Shown piece by piece: positions 1 to 8,346 of a stretch of 64,000 bases of DNA. This stretch comes from Variovorax sp. OV329 (lineage in GTDB: Bacteria; Pseudomonadota; Gammaproteobacteria; Burkholderiales; Burkholderiaceae_C). The notes under the pieces are model-generated. The model saw nothing but the letters and a program-made list of their open reading frames with translations. It was not told the origin of the DNA and made no database searches. Both the position numbers and the translations under genes were made by a program. Position 1 is the first letter of the stretch. Each line of letters begins with the position of its first letter. The DNA lies in assembly GCF_900114785.1 (NCBI RefSeq), contig NZ_FOUG01000024.1, positions 1 through 64,000 on the forward strand, in the 5' to 3' direction.

Positions 1-3
1 GCT

Positions 4-80
4 GTTCACCCGGTTGTTCCTTCTGGAAAGTTCTGAAGCGTCGTAACTCCAGTCTCCCAGACTCTTCCGGGTGAACAACC
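4..80. promoter_or_regulatory. Inverted-repeat element upstream of the first Bug gene
   Basis: The 10-mer GTTCACCCGG (4-13) is the exact reverse complement of CCGGGTGAAC (67-76). The overlapping GGTTGTTC (12-19) is the reverse complement of GAACAACC (73-80). The element lies 47 bp before the start of the downstream binding-protein gene and could be a pair of regulator sites. No cognate regulator is inside the window, so the role is inferred from position and symmetry only. Confidence 0.35.
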
Positions 81-126
81 TATTGAGACATCACATCTAG
101 GCAGGCAGTCAAACAGGGAGACAACA

Positions 127-1119
127 ATGATCAGGTTCAGGAAAGACGGCACATCATCGAAGAGGGCGGCAGCACTGGCCTGCCTGCTGTGGGCAGGCGC
201 CACGTGGGCGCAGGGCTACCCGGCCAAGCCGATCACGCTCGTGGTGCCGTTTGCGGCCGGCGGGCCCACCGACGTCGTGGCGCGCATCCTGGCCGGGTCG
301 ATGACCCGCACGCTGGGCCAGACCGTGGTGGTGGAGAACAAGGTCGGCGCCGGCGGCACGATCGCCGCGGCCTACACCGCGCGCGCCACGCCCGACGGCT
401 ACACCTTCCTCATCCACCACAACGGCATGGCGACGGCGCCCGCGCTCTACCGCAAGCTGAGCTACAGGCCGTTGGCCGACTTCGAATACGTCAGCCAGGT
501 GATCGACGTACCGATGACGCTGGTGGGGCGCAAGGACATGCCCGCCAGGGACTTCCGCGAGCTCATGGCCTACGTCAAGGCCAACGGCGACAAGACCAAC
601 CTGGCGCATGCGGGCCTGGGGGCCGTGTCGCACCTGTGCGGCGCGCTGCTTCGCCAGGCCATGGGTGCATCGATGACCACCGTCCCCTACCAGGGCACGG
701 GCCCGGCGATGAATGCGTTGCTGGCCGGCCAGGTCGACCTGCTGTGCGACCAGACCACCTCCACCACGCCCTACATCAAGGCGGGTTCGGTCAAGCTCTA
801 CGGCGTGACCACGAGCACGCGCCTGAAGACGCTGCCCGACACGCCGACCCTGGCCGAGCAGGGGCTGAACGGATTCCACCTGGTGGTCTGGCATGGCATC
901 TACGCGCCCAAGGGCACGCCCCGCGAGGCCATCGACAAGTTCGGCGCTGCGCTGAGGGCGGCGTTGAAAGACCCGGCGGTCGCGCAGCGCCTGGCGGAAC
1001 TCGGTGCGGTGATTCCCTCCGACGACAAGCTGACGCCGGCCGGCCTGCAGAGCTGGCTGCAGGAGGAGACGAAGCGCTACGAGCCGGTGATCAAGGCGGC
1101 GGGACAGTTCGCCGATTGA
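127..1119 (+). CDS. Bug/TctC-family periplasmic tricarboxylate-type solute-binding protein
   Basis: This 330-residue protein has a Sec-type signal peptide of about 28 residues ending near TWAQG. The Bug-family opening PITLVVPFAAGGPTD follows directly, and the usual KVGAGGTIAA-type loop comes soon after. Bug proteins bind small carboxylates or related organic acids in the periplasm and either feed TctAB permeases or act as sensors. No tctA or tctB gene is nearby, so it is an orphan receptor here, as is common in Burkholderiales. The ATG at 127 follows a clear SD site (GGGAGA). It converges on the next gene. The ligand cannot be read from sequence. Confidence 0.9.
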   Translation: MIRFRKDGTSSKRAAALACLLWAGATWAQGYPAKPITLVVPFAAGGPTDVVARILAGSMTRTLGQTVVVENKVGAGGTIAAAYTARATPDGYTFLIHHNGMATAPALYRKLSYRPLADFEYVSQVIDVPMTLVGRKDMPARDFRELMAYVKANGDKTNLAHAGLGAVSHLCGALLRQAMGASMTTVPYQGTGPAMNALLAGQVDLLCDQTTSTTPYIKAGSVKLYGVTTSTRLKTLPDTPTLAEQGLNGFHLVVWHGIYAPKGTPREAIDKFGAALRAALKDPAVAQRLAELGAVIPSDDKLTPAGLQSWLQEETKRYEPVIKAAGQFAD

Positions 1120-1134
1120 GTCGGCCGCCTTGCC

Positions 1135-1779
1135 CTAGAAGCTCACGCCCAGCGACAGCACCACGACCTGGTCGGCCGATCCCGGATTGAACCAGTAGCC
1201 GCCCAGCGTGAACCGCTCCCAGCTCAGCTGGGCGAAGGGCCCGGCCTGGACGTTGCGGTCGCCGCCGTAGGCGCGGGTGCGCTGCACCGCCGCGCCCAGC
1301 CGCAGCCAGGGCGCGGCCTTGAAGCCCAGCTCGTTCCAGGCGTAGAGATAGCGGCTGCTGCGGTCGTCGGGGTTCCGCACGTATTCGATCTCGGTGTAGA
1401 AGTCCACGCGGCCCCAGGCGAGGCTGCCTTCCAGGCCCGGCACGAAGGCGTCCGTCGTGCCCCAGGCGCCGCCCAGCAGCGGCGTCAGCTCCCAGCTCAG
1501 CGGGCCGCTGCTGCCCGAGAAATTCCAGCCCACGAAGGCCGAGCGCGCGCCCACCGATTCATAGTTGTAGCGGGCTTCCAGGTGCAGCGCGCCGCGGTCG
1601 GCGGTGACGATGGCGGACGTGTAGCTGTCGCCGTTGCGGATGGAGGTGGGATAGACCGTGGCCGCAAAGCTCCAGGCCGACTCGTCCTTCTGTGCAGCAC
1701 CGTCGTCTGCGGCCTGCGCAGCGCCTGCTGCAGCAGCCACCAGCAGAAGCAGGATGCCCTTGCGCACGATCGCCCTCAT
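1135..1779 (-). CDS. Outer-membrane beta-barrel-like protein, function unknown
   Basis: The 214-residue product starts with a signal peptide (MRAIVRKGILLLLVAAAAG, cleavage likely near AQAAD). Alternating polar/hydrophobic strands rich in Tyr and Trp follow, and it ends in LSLGVSF, the C-terminal Phe typical of barrels inserted by BAM. The ATG at 1779 overlaps the stop of the upstream membrane-protein gene (ATGA), so translation is probably coupled. A longer upstream reading frame exists but belongs to the overlapping gene. I do not recognise a named family. An eight- to ten-stranded small barrel is an inference. Confidence 0.75.
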   Translation of the reverse strand: MRAIVRKGILLLLVAAAAGAAQAADDGAAQKDESAWSFAATVYPTSIRNGDSYTSAIVTADRGALHLEARYNYESVGARSAFVGWNFSGSSGPLSWELTPLLGGAWGTTDAFVPGLEGSLAWGRVDFYTEIEYVRNPDDRSSRYLYAWNELGFKAAPWLRLGAAVQRTRAYGGDRNVQAGPFAQLSWERFTLGGYWFNPGSADQVVVLSLGVSF

Positions 1780-2450
1780 CCGCCCAGCGCGTGAATGGCG
1801 CCCACCAGCAGCGTGCCCAGCGCCGCCATCTTGATGCCGGCGCGCCAGCTGCCATAGCCGGCGTAGTGGCCCAGCGTGAAGCCGCCGAAGAAGAGCATGG
1901 CCAGTGCAATGATGCGCGACAGCGTCTTGGCCGCGCCTACGTCGTCCATCAGCGCGAAGGGAATCACGACCGGGAAGGTGGCAATGACCACCAGCAGGAA
2001 CACCGCCAGCGCTGCCAGCAGGTCGCGCCCGTTCAGGCTGGCGCGCGCGGGCACCGAGGGCAGGGAGACGATGCGCAAGCGGATGGCCTCCAGCTCTGCG
2101 GTGGAGACCAGGCCGGAGACCACGCGCGTGAGCGAGCGCTCGATCAGGTCCTGGCCGGCCTGCGGACTGGCGCCCGCCGCGCGCACCGCGTTCAACAGCG
2201 TGAGCGACTTGCCGCGTTCGGTCGCCGTGCGCACCAGGTACATCACCGCGTCCACCAGCCCCCATGCCAGGTTGCAGCCCACGGCGGCCACGAACAGGGC
2301 GCGGATCTCCGCGTGCCCGGCCTCGGCCACCGACACGGCGCCTGTGAAGCTCACGGCCATCAGCAGGCCGAAGATCAGTTCGGAAATCCGGTCCACGGGA
2401 TTGAGCACCGGCTCGCGTTGGGCACGTGCAGGGACGGCGTCCTGGCTCAT
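1776..2450 (-). CDS. VIT/CCC1-like integral membrane protein
   Basis: The 224-residue protein begins with a polar N-terminus and then a helix carrying DRISELIFGLLMAVSFTG. This opening resembles VIT1/CCC1-type and related small membrane proteins. More helices are visible around AAVGCNLAWGLVDAVMYLV, LLAALAVFLLVVIATFPVV, and the Gly-rich C-terminal pair. The start at 2450 is preferred over the in-frame ATG at 2456 because AGGAG sits 8 nt before it. It forms a two-gene unit with the beta-barrel gene through a 4-bp overlap. Metal transport is possible from the fold, but the long linker (about residues 75-140) is unlike classical VIT proteins, so function stays open. Confidence 0.75.
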   Translation of the reverse strand: MSQDAVPARAQREPVLNPVDRISELIFGLLMAVSFTGAVSVAEAGHAEIRALFVAAVGCNLAWGLVDAVMYLVRTATERGKSLTLLNAVRAAGASPQAGQDLIERSLTRVVSGLVSTAELEAIRLRIVSLPSVPARASLNGRDLLAALAVFLLVVIATFPVVIPFALMDDVGAAKTLSRIIALAMLFFGGFTLGHYAGYGSWRAGIKMAALGTLLVGAIHALGG

Positions 2451-2549
2451 GGGCATTTCTCCTCGCAACCCTCTTGGGGCCGGATGATGGCCACACGCAG
2501 GCGCCGTGGCAAGTAGACTCGTGCCGGGTGGAAGCTAGGAGGTGGTGAT

Positions 2550-3638
2550 ATGGCAACACTGTGGCGGGACATTCGCCAGAGCCCCTTGCTGTGGCTGCTG
2601 GTGTTCGTGCCGGTGGTCTTCGTGGCGGCCCGGCTGCGGCCGAGCTCGCACACGCTGCTCTTCGTGCTCTCGGTGCTGGCCATCGTGCCGCTGGCGGCGC
2701 TGCTGAGCCACGCCACCGAGTCGGTCGCGGCCAAGACCGGCGACGCCGCCGGCGGGCTGCTCAATGCCACGCTGGGCAACCTCACCGAGCTGGTGATTGC
2801 GCTCACCGCGCTGGCGGCGGGGCAGGTGATGCTGGTGAAGGCGTCCATTGCCGGCGCGATCGTCACCAACACGCTGTTCATGCTGGGCGCGTCCTTCCTG
2901 CTGGGTGGCCTGAAGCACCATGTGCAGGAGTTCAACCGGCTCAGCGCGCGAGTGCAGTCGGGGCTGCTCTTCCTGGCCACGATTGCGCTGCTGGTCCCCT
3001 CGGCCATCACCACCGCCGACCCCGCCGCCAAGGCGGCCTTCACGCAGACGCTGAGCGTGGGACTTGCAGTGCTGCTGATTGCGGCCTACGGGCTGGGCCT
3101 GCTGTTCTCGCTGAAGACGCACCGCGAGCTCTTCGCCAGCGCCTCGCATGGGGAGGAGGGCGAGGCACCCTGGCCCATCGGCCTGGCGCTGGCTACGCTG
3201 GCTGCCGTCACCGTCCTGGTGGCCCTGGTGAGCGAGGTCTTCGTCGAGTCGGTGCAGGCCGCTGCCGAAGCCTTCGGCATGACGCCGGCGTTCGTGGGCT
3301 TCATCGTGGTGTCGCTGGTGGGCGGCGCGGCCGAGATGGCCTCGGCCTTCTCCGGCGCGCGCAAGAACCGGCTGGACCTGAGCGTGGGCATCGCCCTGGG
3401 CAGCGCCTCGCAGATCGCGCTGTTCGTGGCGCCGGTGCTGGTGCTGGTGAGCTACTTCATCGGGCCGGCGCCGATGAGCCTGCAGTTCTGGCCCGGCGCG
3501 GTGGTGATGATGCTGGTGGCCACGCTCACTGCCGTGTTCGTGACCAACGGCGGACGCTCGGCCTGGTTCGTGGGCGTGCTGCTGCTGATGGTCTACCTGA
3601 TTTTCGCGATGACGCTTTACCTGATGCCGCCGCGCTGA
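2550..3638 (+). CDS. Cax-type calcium (cation)/proton exchanger
   Basis: The 362-residue inner-membrane protein has two homologous halves with the signature alpha-repeats of the CaCA superfamily. GNLTELVIALTAL (around residue 75) is in the first half. GGAAEMASAFSGARKN, followed by IALGSASQIALFVAP, is in the second. The acidic residues in these repeats bind the cation in Cax/ChaA proteins. About eleven helices are visible. A strong SD (AGGAGGTG) precedes the ATG. The expected role is export of Ca2+ (or Na+) in exchange for protons. The last codons and the stop sit in a 26-bp tandem duplication. Confidence 0.9.
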   Translation: MATLWRDIRQSPLLWLLVFVPVVFVAARLRPSSHTLLFVLSVLAIVPLAALLSHATESVAAKTGDAAGGLLNATLGNLTELVIALTALAAGQVMLVKASIAGAIVTNTLFMLGASFLLGGLKHHVQEFNRLSARVQSGLLFLATIALLVPSAITTADPAAKAAFTQTLSVGLAVLLIAAYGLGLLFSLKTHRELFASASHGEEGEAPWPIGLALATLAAVTVLVALVSEVFVESVQAAAEAFGMTPAFVGFIVVSLVGGAAEMASAFSGARKNRLDLSVGIALGSASQIALFVAPVLVLVSYFIGPAPMSLQFWPGAVVMMLVATLTAVFVTNGGRSAWFVGVLLLMVYLIFAMTLYLMPPR

Positions 3639-3662
3639 CGCTGTACCTGATGCCGCCGCGCT
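3611..3662 (+). repeat. 26-bp tandem duplication spanning the exchanger stop codon
   Basis: Bases 3611-3636 and 3637-3662 are two adjacent 26-bp copies that differ only at 3617/3643 (t versus g). The first copy encodes the last residues (LYLMPPR) up to the first base of the stop. The period is not a multiple of three, so the second copy is out of frame and untranslated. A shortened third start (GACGCGGC) follows. This is a recent local duplication by slippage or unequal exchange. Confidence 0.9.
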
Positions 3663-4023
3663 GACGCGGCGGGCGGCGTGATGGCCAGGGTCTCAGCGGG
3701 CAGGCAGTGGTTCCAGTTTCTTGAGCAGCTCTCGATCCGCCGGCATTGGAACCGAGGCCGGGCGAAGCAGCGAGGGGCTTCTGGGTCAGCTACTGATCGG
3801 CGGGCGCCCACCAAGAGGCATGTCAAACCCCCCAGTCGCATCTCCCGGGACGCGGCGCCCGCGCGTCAACCACCTTGGCGCAGCGTTCAGCGAAATGACC
3901 CACGCCCGCGGTGGAATTTGACCTACGCGCGTGGCGCGCCGCAACGCTCACGGCTTGGGTTCCTTGATATTTACATTGGTGCGACGCAAATTTTCCAGAG
4001 CGAACGTCGAAACAGGACTTGCC
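3663..4023. other. Intergenic stretch without a convincing gene
   Basis: About 360 bp separate the exchanger gene from the KaiC-like gene. Short open frames exist on both strands, but none has a ribosome site or a recognisable product. The last 70 bases (about 3955-4020) are noticeably more AT-rich than the surroundings and are the likely promoter zone of the KaiC/kinase operon. Confidence 0.6.
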
Positions 4024-5526
4024 ATGACGAGCCGAAACACAACTTTTCAAACTTCGACTCCCGAGCCAACAGGCGTACCTGGCCTGGACGAGGTATTGAC
4101 TGGCGGACTGCCCGGTGGCCATCTCTATCTCATCGAAGGAACGCCCGGTGCGGGCAAGACGACTCTCGGCTTGCAGTTTCTTCTTCAAGGTCGAACCCTT
4201 GGTCAGAAAGGGCTGTACGTGACCTTGTCAGAAACCTCCGATGAACTGGCTGAAGGCGCCTTCTCGCATGGTTGGGACTTGCAGGACATCGAGATCTTCG
4301 ATCTCCTGAGCGACGAAGGTCTCAGCGCGGAGGCAGAGCAGAGCATCTTGCAGCCCTCCGATTTTGAACTCGGGGAGACGATTCGCGGGATCATGGCGCT
4401 CGTAGAGCGCATCCGGCCGGAGCGCGTGGTCTTCGATAGTCTTTCTGAGCTGCGACTGTTGTCGCAGAATCCGCTGCGCTATCGACGTCAGATACTGGCG
4501 CTCAAACGCTTCTTCCATACGCATCAATGCACCGTTCTGATGCTTGACGACATGTCGACTGGTGCAGGAGATATGCATCTGCACAGCATTGCGCACGGCG
4601 TGATCCGACTGGAGCAGAACACAGGGACTTATGGGCCCGACAAGCGGCGTCTGCGAGTGGTGAAGTTGAGAGGCGTTCGGTTTCGCGAAGGCGTCCATGA
4701 CTTCAACCTGGACAAGGGCGGAGTTCAGGTATTCACCCGCCTGGTGGCCAGCGAACACGGACGCGCACATGCGGTCGAGGCCGTCAGTTCCGGCAACGCG
4801 CAGCTTGACCAGCTGTTGGGCGGCGGTCTCGTCCCCGGAAGCAATGTGTTGTTTGCGGGCCCTGCGGGCGTCGGAAAGACGACGACGGCTGTGTGTTGCG
4901 CGCGGGCGGCAATGGAGCGTGGAGAAAAGGCTGCTCTCTTCCTGTTCGACGAAGGCATCAAGACTCTTCTCATGCGGTCGCGGGCTTTGGGACTTGACGT
5001 CGAGCGGTTCCACTCGACAGGGCAGTTGTCCATTCGAACCGTCGATCCCGCCGAGATCTCCGCGGGCCAGTTCTCGCACTATGTTCGCGATGCCATCGAG
5101 CAGCAGGGCGTGAGCACGGTGGTCATCGATACGCTGAACGCTTACCTGCTCGCAATGCCTGGCAGCAACTTCCTGCTCCTGCAGATGCACGAGCTATTGA
5201 CATACCTCAATTTGCAGGGGGTGACGTCCATTCTGGTCCTGTCTCAGCACGGCCTCGCGGGAGACATGCCGAACGATGTTGATCTGAGCTATCTGAGCGA
5301 TTCGATGCTGCAGTTCCGCTACTTCGAGGCCCGAGGGCAACTCTTGAAGGCAGTGTCCGTGGTCAAGAGTCGCGCCACCGCTCATGCTTCCACCATTCAT
5401 CAGTTTCGACTCGGTGTGGGTGGATTGGAGATCGGCAATGCGTTGACGGACTTTCAGGGTGTCATGGCGGGCGTTCCGCGCTACCTTGGTCGCACATCGT
5501 TGCTGGGCGAAACTGGTCAAGCTTGA
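4024..5526 (+). CDS. KaiC-like double RecA-domain ATPase
   Basis: The 500-residue protein has two tandem KaiC domains. Domain 1 carries Walker A GTPGAGKTT (39-47) and a Walker B-like RVVFDSL (134-140). Domain 2 has Walker A GPAGVGKTT (279-287) and VVIDT (366-370). At the catalytic Glu pair, domain 1 shows Ser69-Glu70 and domain 2 Asp309-Glu310. By alignment from memory with cyanobacterial KaiC, the autophosphorylation pair S431/T432 corresponds to Ser422/Tyr423. No KaiA or KaiB gene is present. The next gene is a hybrid histidine kinase 7 bp downstream, so the ATPase probably signals through it. The start at ATG 4024 fits the family's N-terminus; an earlier in-frame start adds only unrelated residues. 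Confidence 0.9.
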   Translation: MTSRNTTFQTSTPEPTGVPGLDEVLTGGLPGGHLYLIEGTPGAGKTTLGLQFLLQGRTLGQKGLYVTLSETSDELAEGAFSHGWDLQDIEIFDLLSDEGLSAEAEQSILQPSDFELGETIRGIMALVERIRPERVVFDSLSELRLLSQNPLRYRRQILALKRFFHTHQCTVLMLDDMSTGAGDMHLHSIAHGVIRLEQNTGTYGPDKRRLRVVKLRGVRFREGVHDFNLDKGGVQVFTRLVASEHGRAHAVEAVSSGNAQLDQLLGGGLVPGSNVLFAGPAGVGKTTTAVCCARAAMERGEKAALFLFDEGIKTLLMRSRALGLDVERFHSTGQLSIRTVDPAEISAGQFSHYVRDAIEQQGVSTVVIDTLNAYLLAMPGSNFLLLQMHELLTYLNLQGVTSILVLSQHGLAGDMPNDVDLSYLSDSMLQFRYFEARGQLLKAVSVVKSRATAHASTIHQFRLGVGGLEIGNALTDFQGVMAGVPRYLGRTSLLGETGQA

Positions 5527-5533
5527 GGGCAGC

Positions 5534-7225
5534 GTGGAAAACCGAATACTCGTGCTCGCCCCCTTCGGTCGCGATGCCCAGGTCATCAGCGAGGTGCTTT
5601 GCTCACGGAATCTCAAGGTACAAATCTGTCCGGATGGCGATTCATTGGTTCAAGAGATCCAGAAAGAATCCGCAGCGACCATCTTGACGGAAGAGACTCT
5701 TGGCGAGGGTTTGGTGAAGGAACTGCATGCGCTGTTGGAGCGGCAGGCGCCGTGGTCAGACTATCCTTTTGTCGTTCTGGCAGCGAAGCAGACGTTGCGG
5801 CGCTCCGAACGTGCGCGGTCAGCGCTGGAAGGCCTCACCAACCTGGTACTGCTCGAACGCCCGGTCAATCCTGACACGCTCGCGAGTGCCGCGCAGTCGG
5901 CACTCCGCGCACGCCAACGCCAGTACCTGACACGCAAGCATCTCGCCGAACTCCAGGCGTCGAAAATCAGCGTCGAGCGGCTCAACGACCAACTTGAAAC
6001 ACGAATTGCCGAGCGCACCACTGACCTTGCCAGCGCAAATGATCGACTGATGCGCGAGATACTGGAGCGCGAGCGAGTCGAGAACTCGCTTGTTCAGAAT
6101 CAGAAGATGGAAGCATTGGGCAGGTTGACAGGGGGCATTGCGCACGACTTCAACAACCTGCTGCATGTCGTCAACTTGAATCTGCAACTGATTCAGCGAG
6201 GGGAGGTCGCGGACGGCCGCGTGAGTGAGTGTGCGCGAAGGGCGAAGGAAGCCGTCGATCGGGGATCGAGATTGACGGGCCAGTTGCTCTCGTTCGCTCG
6301 CACGCAAAGCCTGGTCCCCAAATTGCACGACGTCAACGCATTGATACGAAACATCGGAGAGCTGGTTTCGATCTCGGTCGGAGCGCACGTCAAGCTGTCA
6401 CTGGTGCTTTGCTCCGAGCCGGCGTATGTTGTAGTCGACGCGGCGCAATTGGAGATGGCGATTCTCAATCTATGCGTGAATTCGCGCGATGCGATGCCCA
6501 AGGGCGGTGATCTTGAGATCGCTACCTCGATCGCGGCCGCGCAGGACGGCCGGGGCTGCCCGGAGCACCATCTTGGCTCACTGTGCGTGTCGGTGCGAGA
6601 CACCGGCGAAGGAATCGCGGAGAACCTGCTGGGGAAGATCTTCGATCCGTTCTTTACGACGAAGCAGCATGCAGGGACAGGGCTCGGATTGAGTCAAGTC
6701 TACGGATTTACTCGTCAAACAGGCGGCACGGTTGAAGTCCAGAGCAAAGTCGGTGCAGGAACGACGGTGACGCTGCGCTTTCCGCTCGCACCCGTGCCGG
6801 AAGATGCGATTTCCGAGGGCTCGACAGCTGCGCCCGAGGCAGCAGTGATGTCTGCGGCAGAAATCCTGGTGGTGGAGGACGATCCAGGCGTTCGCAGAAG
6901 CATGGTCGAGACCCTGCAGGTTCTGGGCTTCCGGGTTCGCCAGGCAGTGGACGGCGTCGAGGGATTGGTTGAGCTCGAGAAGTCGAGGCCGGACCTTCTG
7001 CTGGTCGATTTCCTGATGCCGCGCATGAACGGCGCGGAGCTGATCAGTCACGCGCGCGCGATGTACAGCGACATTCCAATACTGCTGGCCACTGGTTATG
7101 CCGACATGAATGCAGTGGAACGCCAGATTGGGCCGCAATCGATACTGGCGAAGCCCTTCGACCTGGACACCCTGGGCAAGGCCGTTTCAGCAGCGCTGCG
7201 AGGGAGGCCCCCGGCTTTGGGATAG
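5534..7225 (+). CDS. Hybrid sensor histidine kinase/response regulator partnered with KaiC
   Basis: The order is: a receiver-like N-terminal domain (about 1-125), a coiled coil (about 135-190), HisKA with H-box GRLTGGIAHDFNNLL (His204), HATPase with N-box NLCVNSRDAM, DTGEGI and GTGLGLSQVYGF, and a C-terminal receiver (about 443-555) with Asp492 in LLLVDFLMP and the switch Lys in ILAKPF. The N-terminal receiver lacks an Asp at the usual place (AATILTEE), so it is likely a pseudo-receiver used for protein contact. The GTG start at 5534 follows GAGGG and lies 7 bp after the KaiC-like gene, implying one transcript. The product is cytoplasmic, with no membrane segment. The output is unknown because the receiver carries no effector domain. 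Confidence 0.9.
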   Translation: MENRILVLAPFGRDAQVISEVLCSRNLKVQICPDGDSLVQEIQKESAATILTEETLGEGLVKELHALLERQAPWSDYPFVVLAAKQTLRRSERARSALEGLTNLVLLERPVNPDTLASAAQSALRARQRQYLTRKHLAELQASKISVERLNDQLETRIAERTTDLASANDRLMREILERERVENSLVQNQKMEALGRLTGGIAHDFNNLLHVVNLNLQLIQRGEVADGRVSECARRAKEAVDRGSRLTGQLLSFARTQSLVPKLHDVNALIRNIGELVSISVGAHVKLSLVLCSEPAYVVVDAAQLEMAILNLCVNSRDAMPKGGDLEIATSIAAAQDGRGCPEHHLGSLCVSVRDTGEGIAENLLGKIFDPFFTTKQHAGTGLGLSQVYGFTRQTGGTVEVQSKVGAGTTVTLRFPLAPVPEDAISEGSTAAPEAAVMSAAEILVVEDDPGVRRSMVETLQVLGFRVRQAVDGVEGLVELEKSRPDLLLVDFLMPRMNGAELISHARAMYSDIPILLATGYADMNAVERQIGPQSILAKPFDLDTLGKAVSAALRGRPPALG

Positions 7226-7227
7226 CG

Positions 7228-7386
7228 GCCGGCTGGTTGCACGAACGTCTTGCGCCGCGGCCGCCGTATACGCCCCTGATCAGAAAGATCGGCGACGTGG
7301 TGATCACCGGCACGCCCGAGGGCCCAGGAAGCCATCAGACCGAGCAGCTGCCAGTGCCGGAGATCCGCGGCTCGACGCTCGGCTAG
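7228..7386 (+). pseudogene. Possible remnant of an FAH-fold hydrolase gene
   Basis: In frame with 7291, the translation reads LIRKIGDVVITGTPEGPG and runs to a TAG at 7384. GDVVxTGTPEGxG is the hallmark late motif of fumarylacetoacetate hydrolase / hydratase-decarboxylase proteins. The rest of such a gene (about 200 residues before it) is absent: the frame runs back into the kinase gene. The downstream residues also do not match the usual C-terminus. It may be a decayed fragment left by a deletion, or a chance match. The tail overlaps the last bases of the convergent methyltransferase gene. Confidence 0.3.
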
Positions 7387-8195
7387 GCGCGCGCGAGGTA
7401 CATCCCGCTGAAGCTCGGGAAGGAATGCGCCGGATGCCCCGGCAGGATCAGCGAGCGCTCGTGCACCGCCCACTGGTCCTGCAGCGCGAAGCCGGTGCCT
7501 TCGAAGTCCGCGATGAAGTCGGCACGGTTGTGCACATGAAAAGGTGCGTAGCAGCCGTCGCCGATGTTCTGCGCCGTGACGAAGTCCGGCCCGTCGTACA
7601 GCGGCAGCTTGTTCAGCAGCACATGGCGGGGCCGCAGGCCGTTGGCCTCGAGCAGTTCGGTCGGCCGCTCGTAGTCGAAGAACTGGAGCGCACCCGCGGA
7701 CAGGACGATGTCGCAGTCGGGGGCCTGAGCGAGATCGTCGACGAATTCCAGTGCGCTCACGCCGCGCCGGCGGGCTTCCTCGCGGCCGATGCGCGTCATG
7801 GCCGGGACCTCGACCACGCACCAGGCCAGATCTTCGGGCATCTCCATGTATCTGGCATAGGCGTAGTAGTGCACGCCCACCGAGCCGCCGAGGTCCAGCA
7901 CCCGTCGCGCGCCGCTGGCCAAGGCCAGGCGCAGCCACCACAGGATCGGGTAGTCGTAGGAGAAGATCTGGTTCGAGCGGATGTTGATGTATTCATCGGC
8001 CAGCGAGTCCTGGTTGAACTCGTTGCTCGCAGGCAGTGCCGCCCGGGCCTGCGCGAAGTTGCTGTACAGGCCGTGGTAGGACCCCGCACCAGCCTCGGAA
8101 AGAAAGTACTTGCAGTGCTCGTTGATCCGTGCGGAACGAGCCAGTGGACTGTCTGCGACCTGGCGAACCAGATGGCGCAGGCGTGTGATCGCCAT
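7383..8195 (-). CDS. TIGR04325-type SAM-dependent methyltransferase
   Basis: The 270-residue protein has a Rossmann motif I, RVLDLGGSVGVHYY, near residue 95. Aromatic-rich flanks (SNQIFSYDYPILWWL before it, GALQFFDYERPTEL after) are characteristic of the putative methyltransferase family TIGR04325. These proteins occur in surface-polysaccharide and nodulation-type contexts, but their substrate is undefined. The start at 8195 has GGAG 9 nt upstream; a TTG five codons earlier overlaps that site and is less likely. It stands alone, convergent with the kinase gene, with no polysaccharide genes beside it. Confidence 0.75.
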   Translation of the reverse strand: MAITRLRHLVRQVADSPLARSARINEHCKYFLSEAGAGSYHGLYSNFAQARAALPASNEFNQDSLADEYINIRSNQIFSYDYPILWWLRLALASGARRVLDLGGSVGVHYYAYARYMEMPEDLAWCVVEVPAMTRIGREEARRRGVSALEFVDDLAQAPDCDIVLSAGALQFFDYERPTELLEANGLRPRHVLLNKLPLYDGPDFVTAQNIGDGCYAPFHVHNRADFIADFEGTGFALQDQWAVHERSLILPGHPAHSFPSFSGMYLARA

Positions 8196-8346
8196 TTCGG
8201 GAAACTCCAATCAAGTCTGGGAACATGCCGGCCCACCCTTCGTGGGCTCGGCCGGGATTCGCGGGCCAACTGCATGCAGGCCGATGCCTGGTGCAGATGG
8301 CATGCAGCGCGGACCGTGCAGGCACGGCCTCTGGCTGCAGGGCAGA

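Noticed and set aside
3617-3841. Short minus-strand frame in the gap before the KaiC-like gene
   Set aside because: No ribosome site, no family resemblance, overlaps the tandem duplication; likely noncoding.
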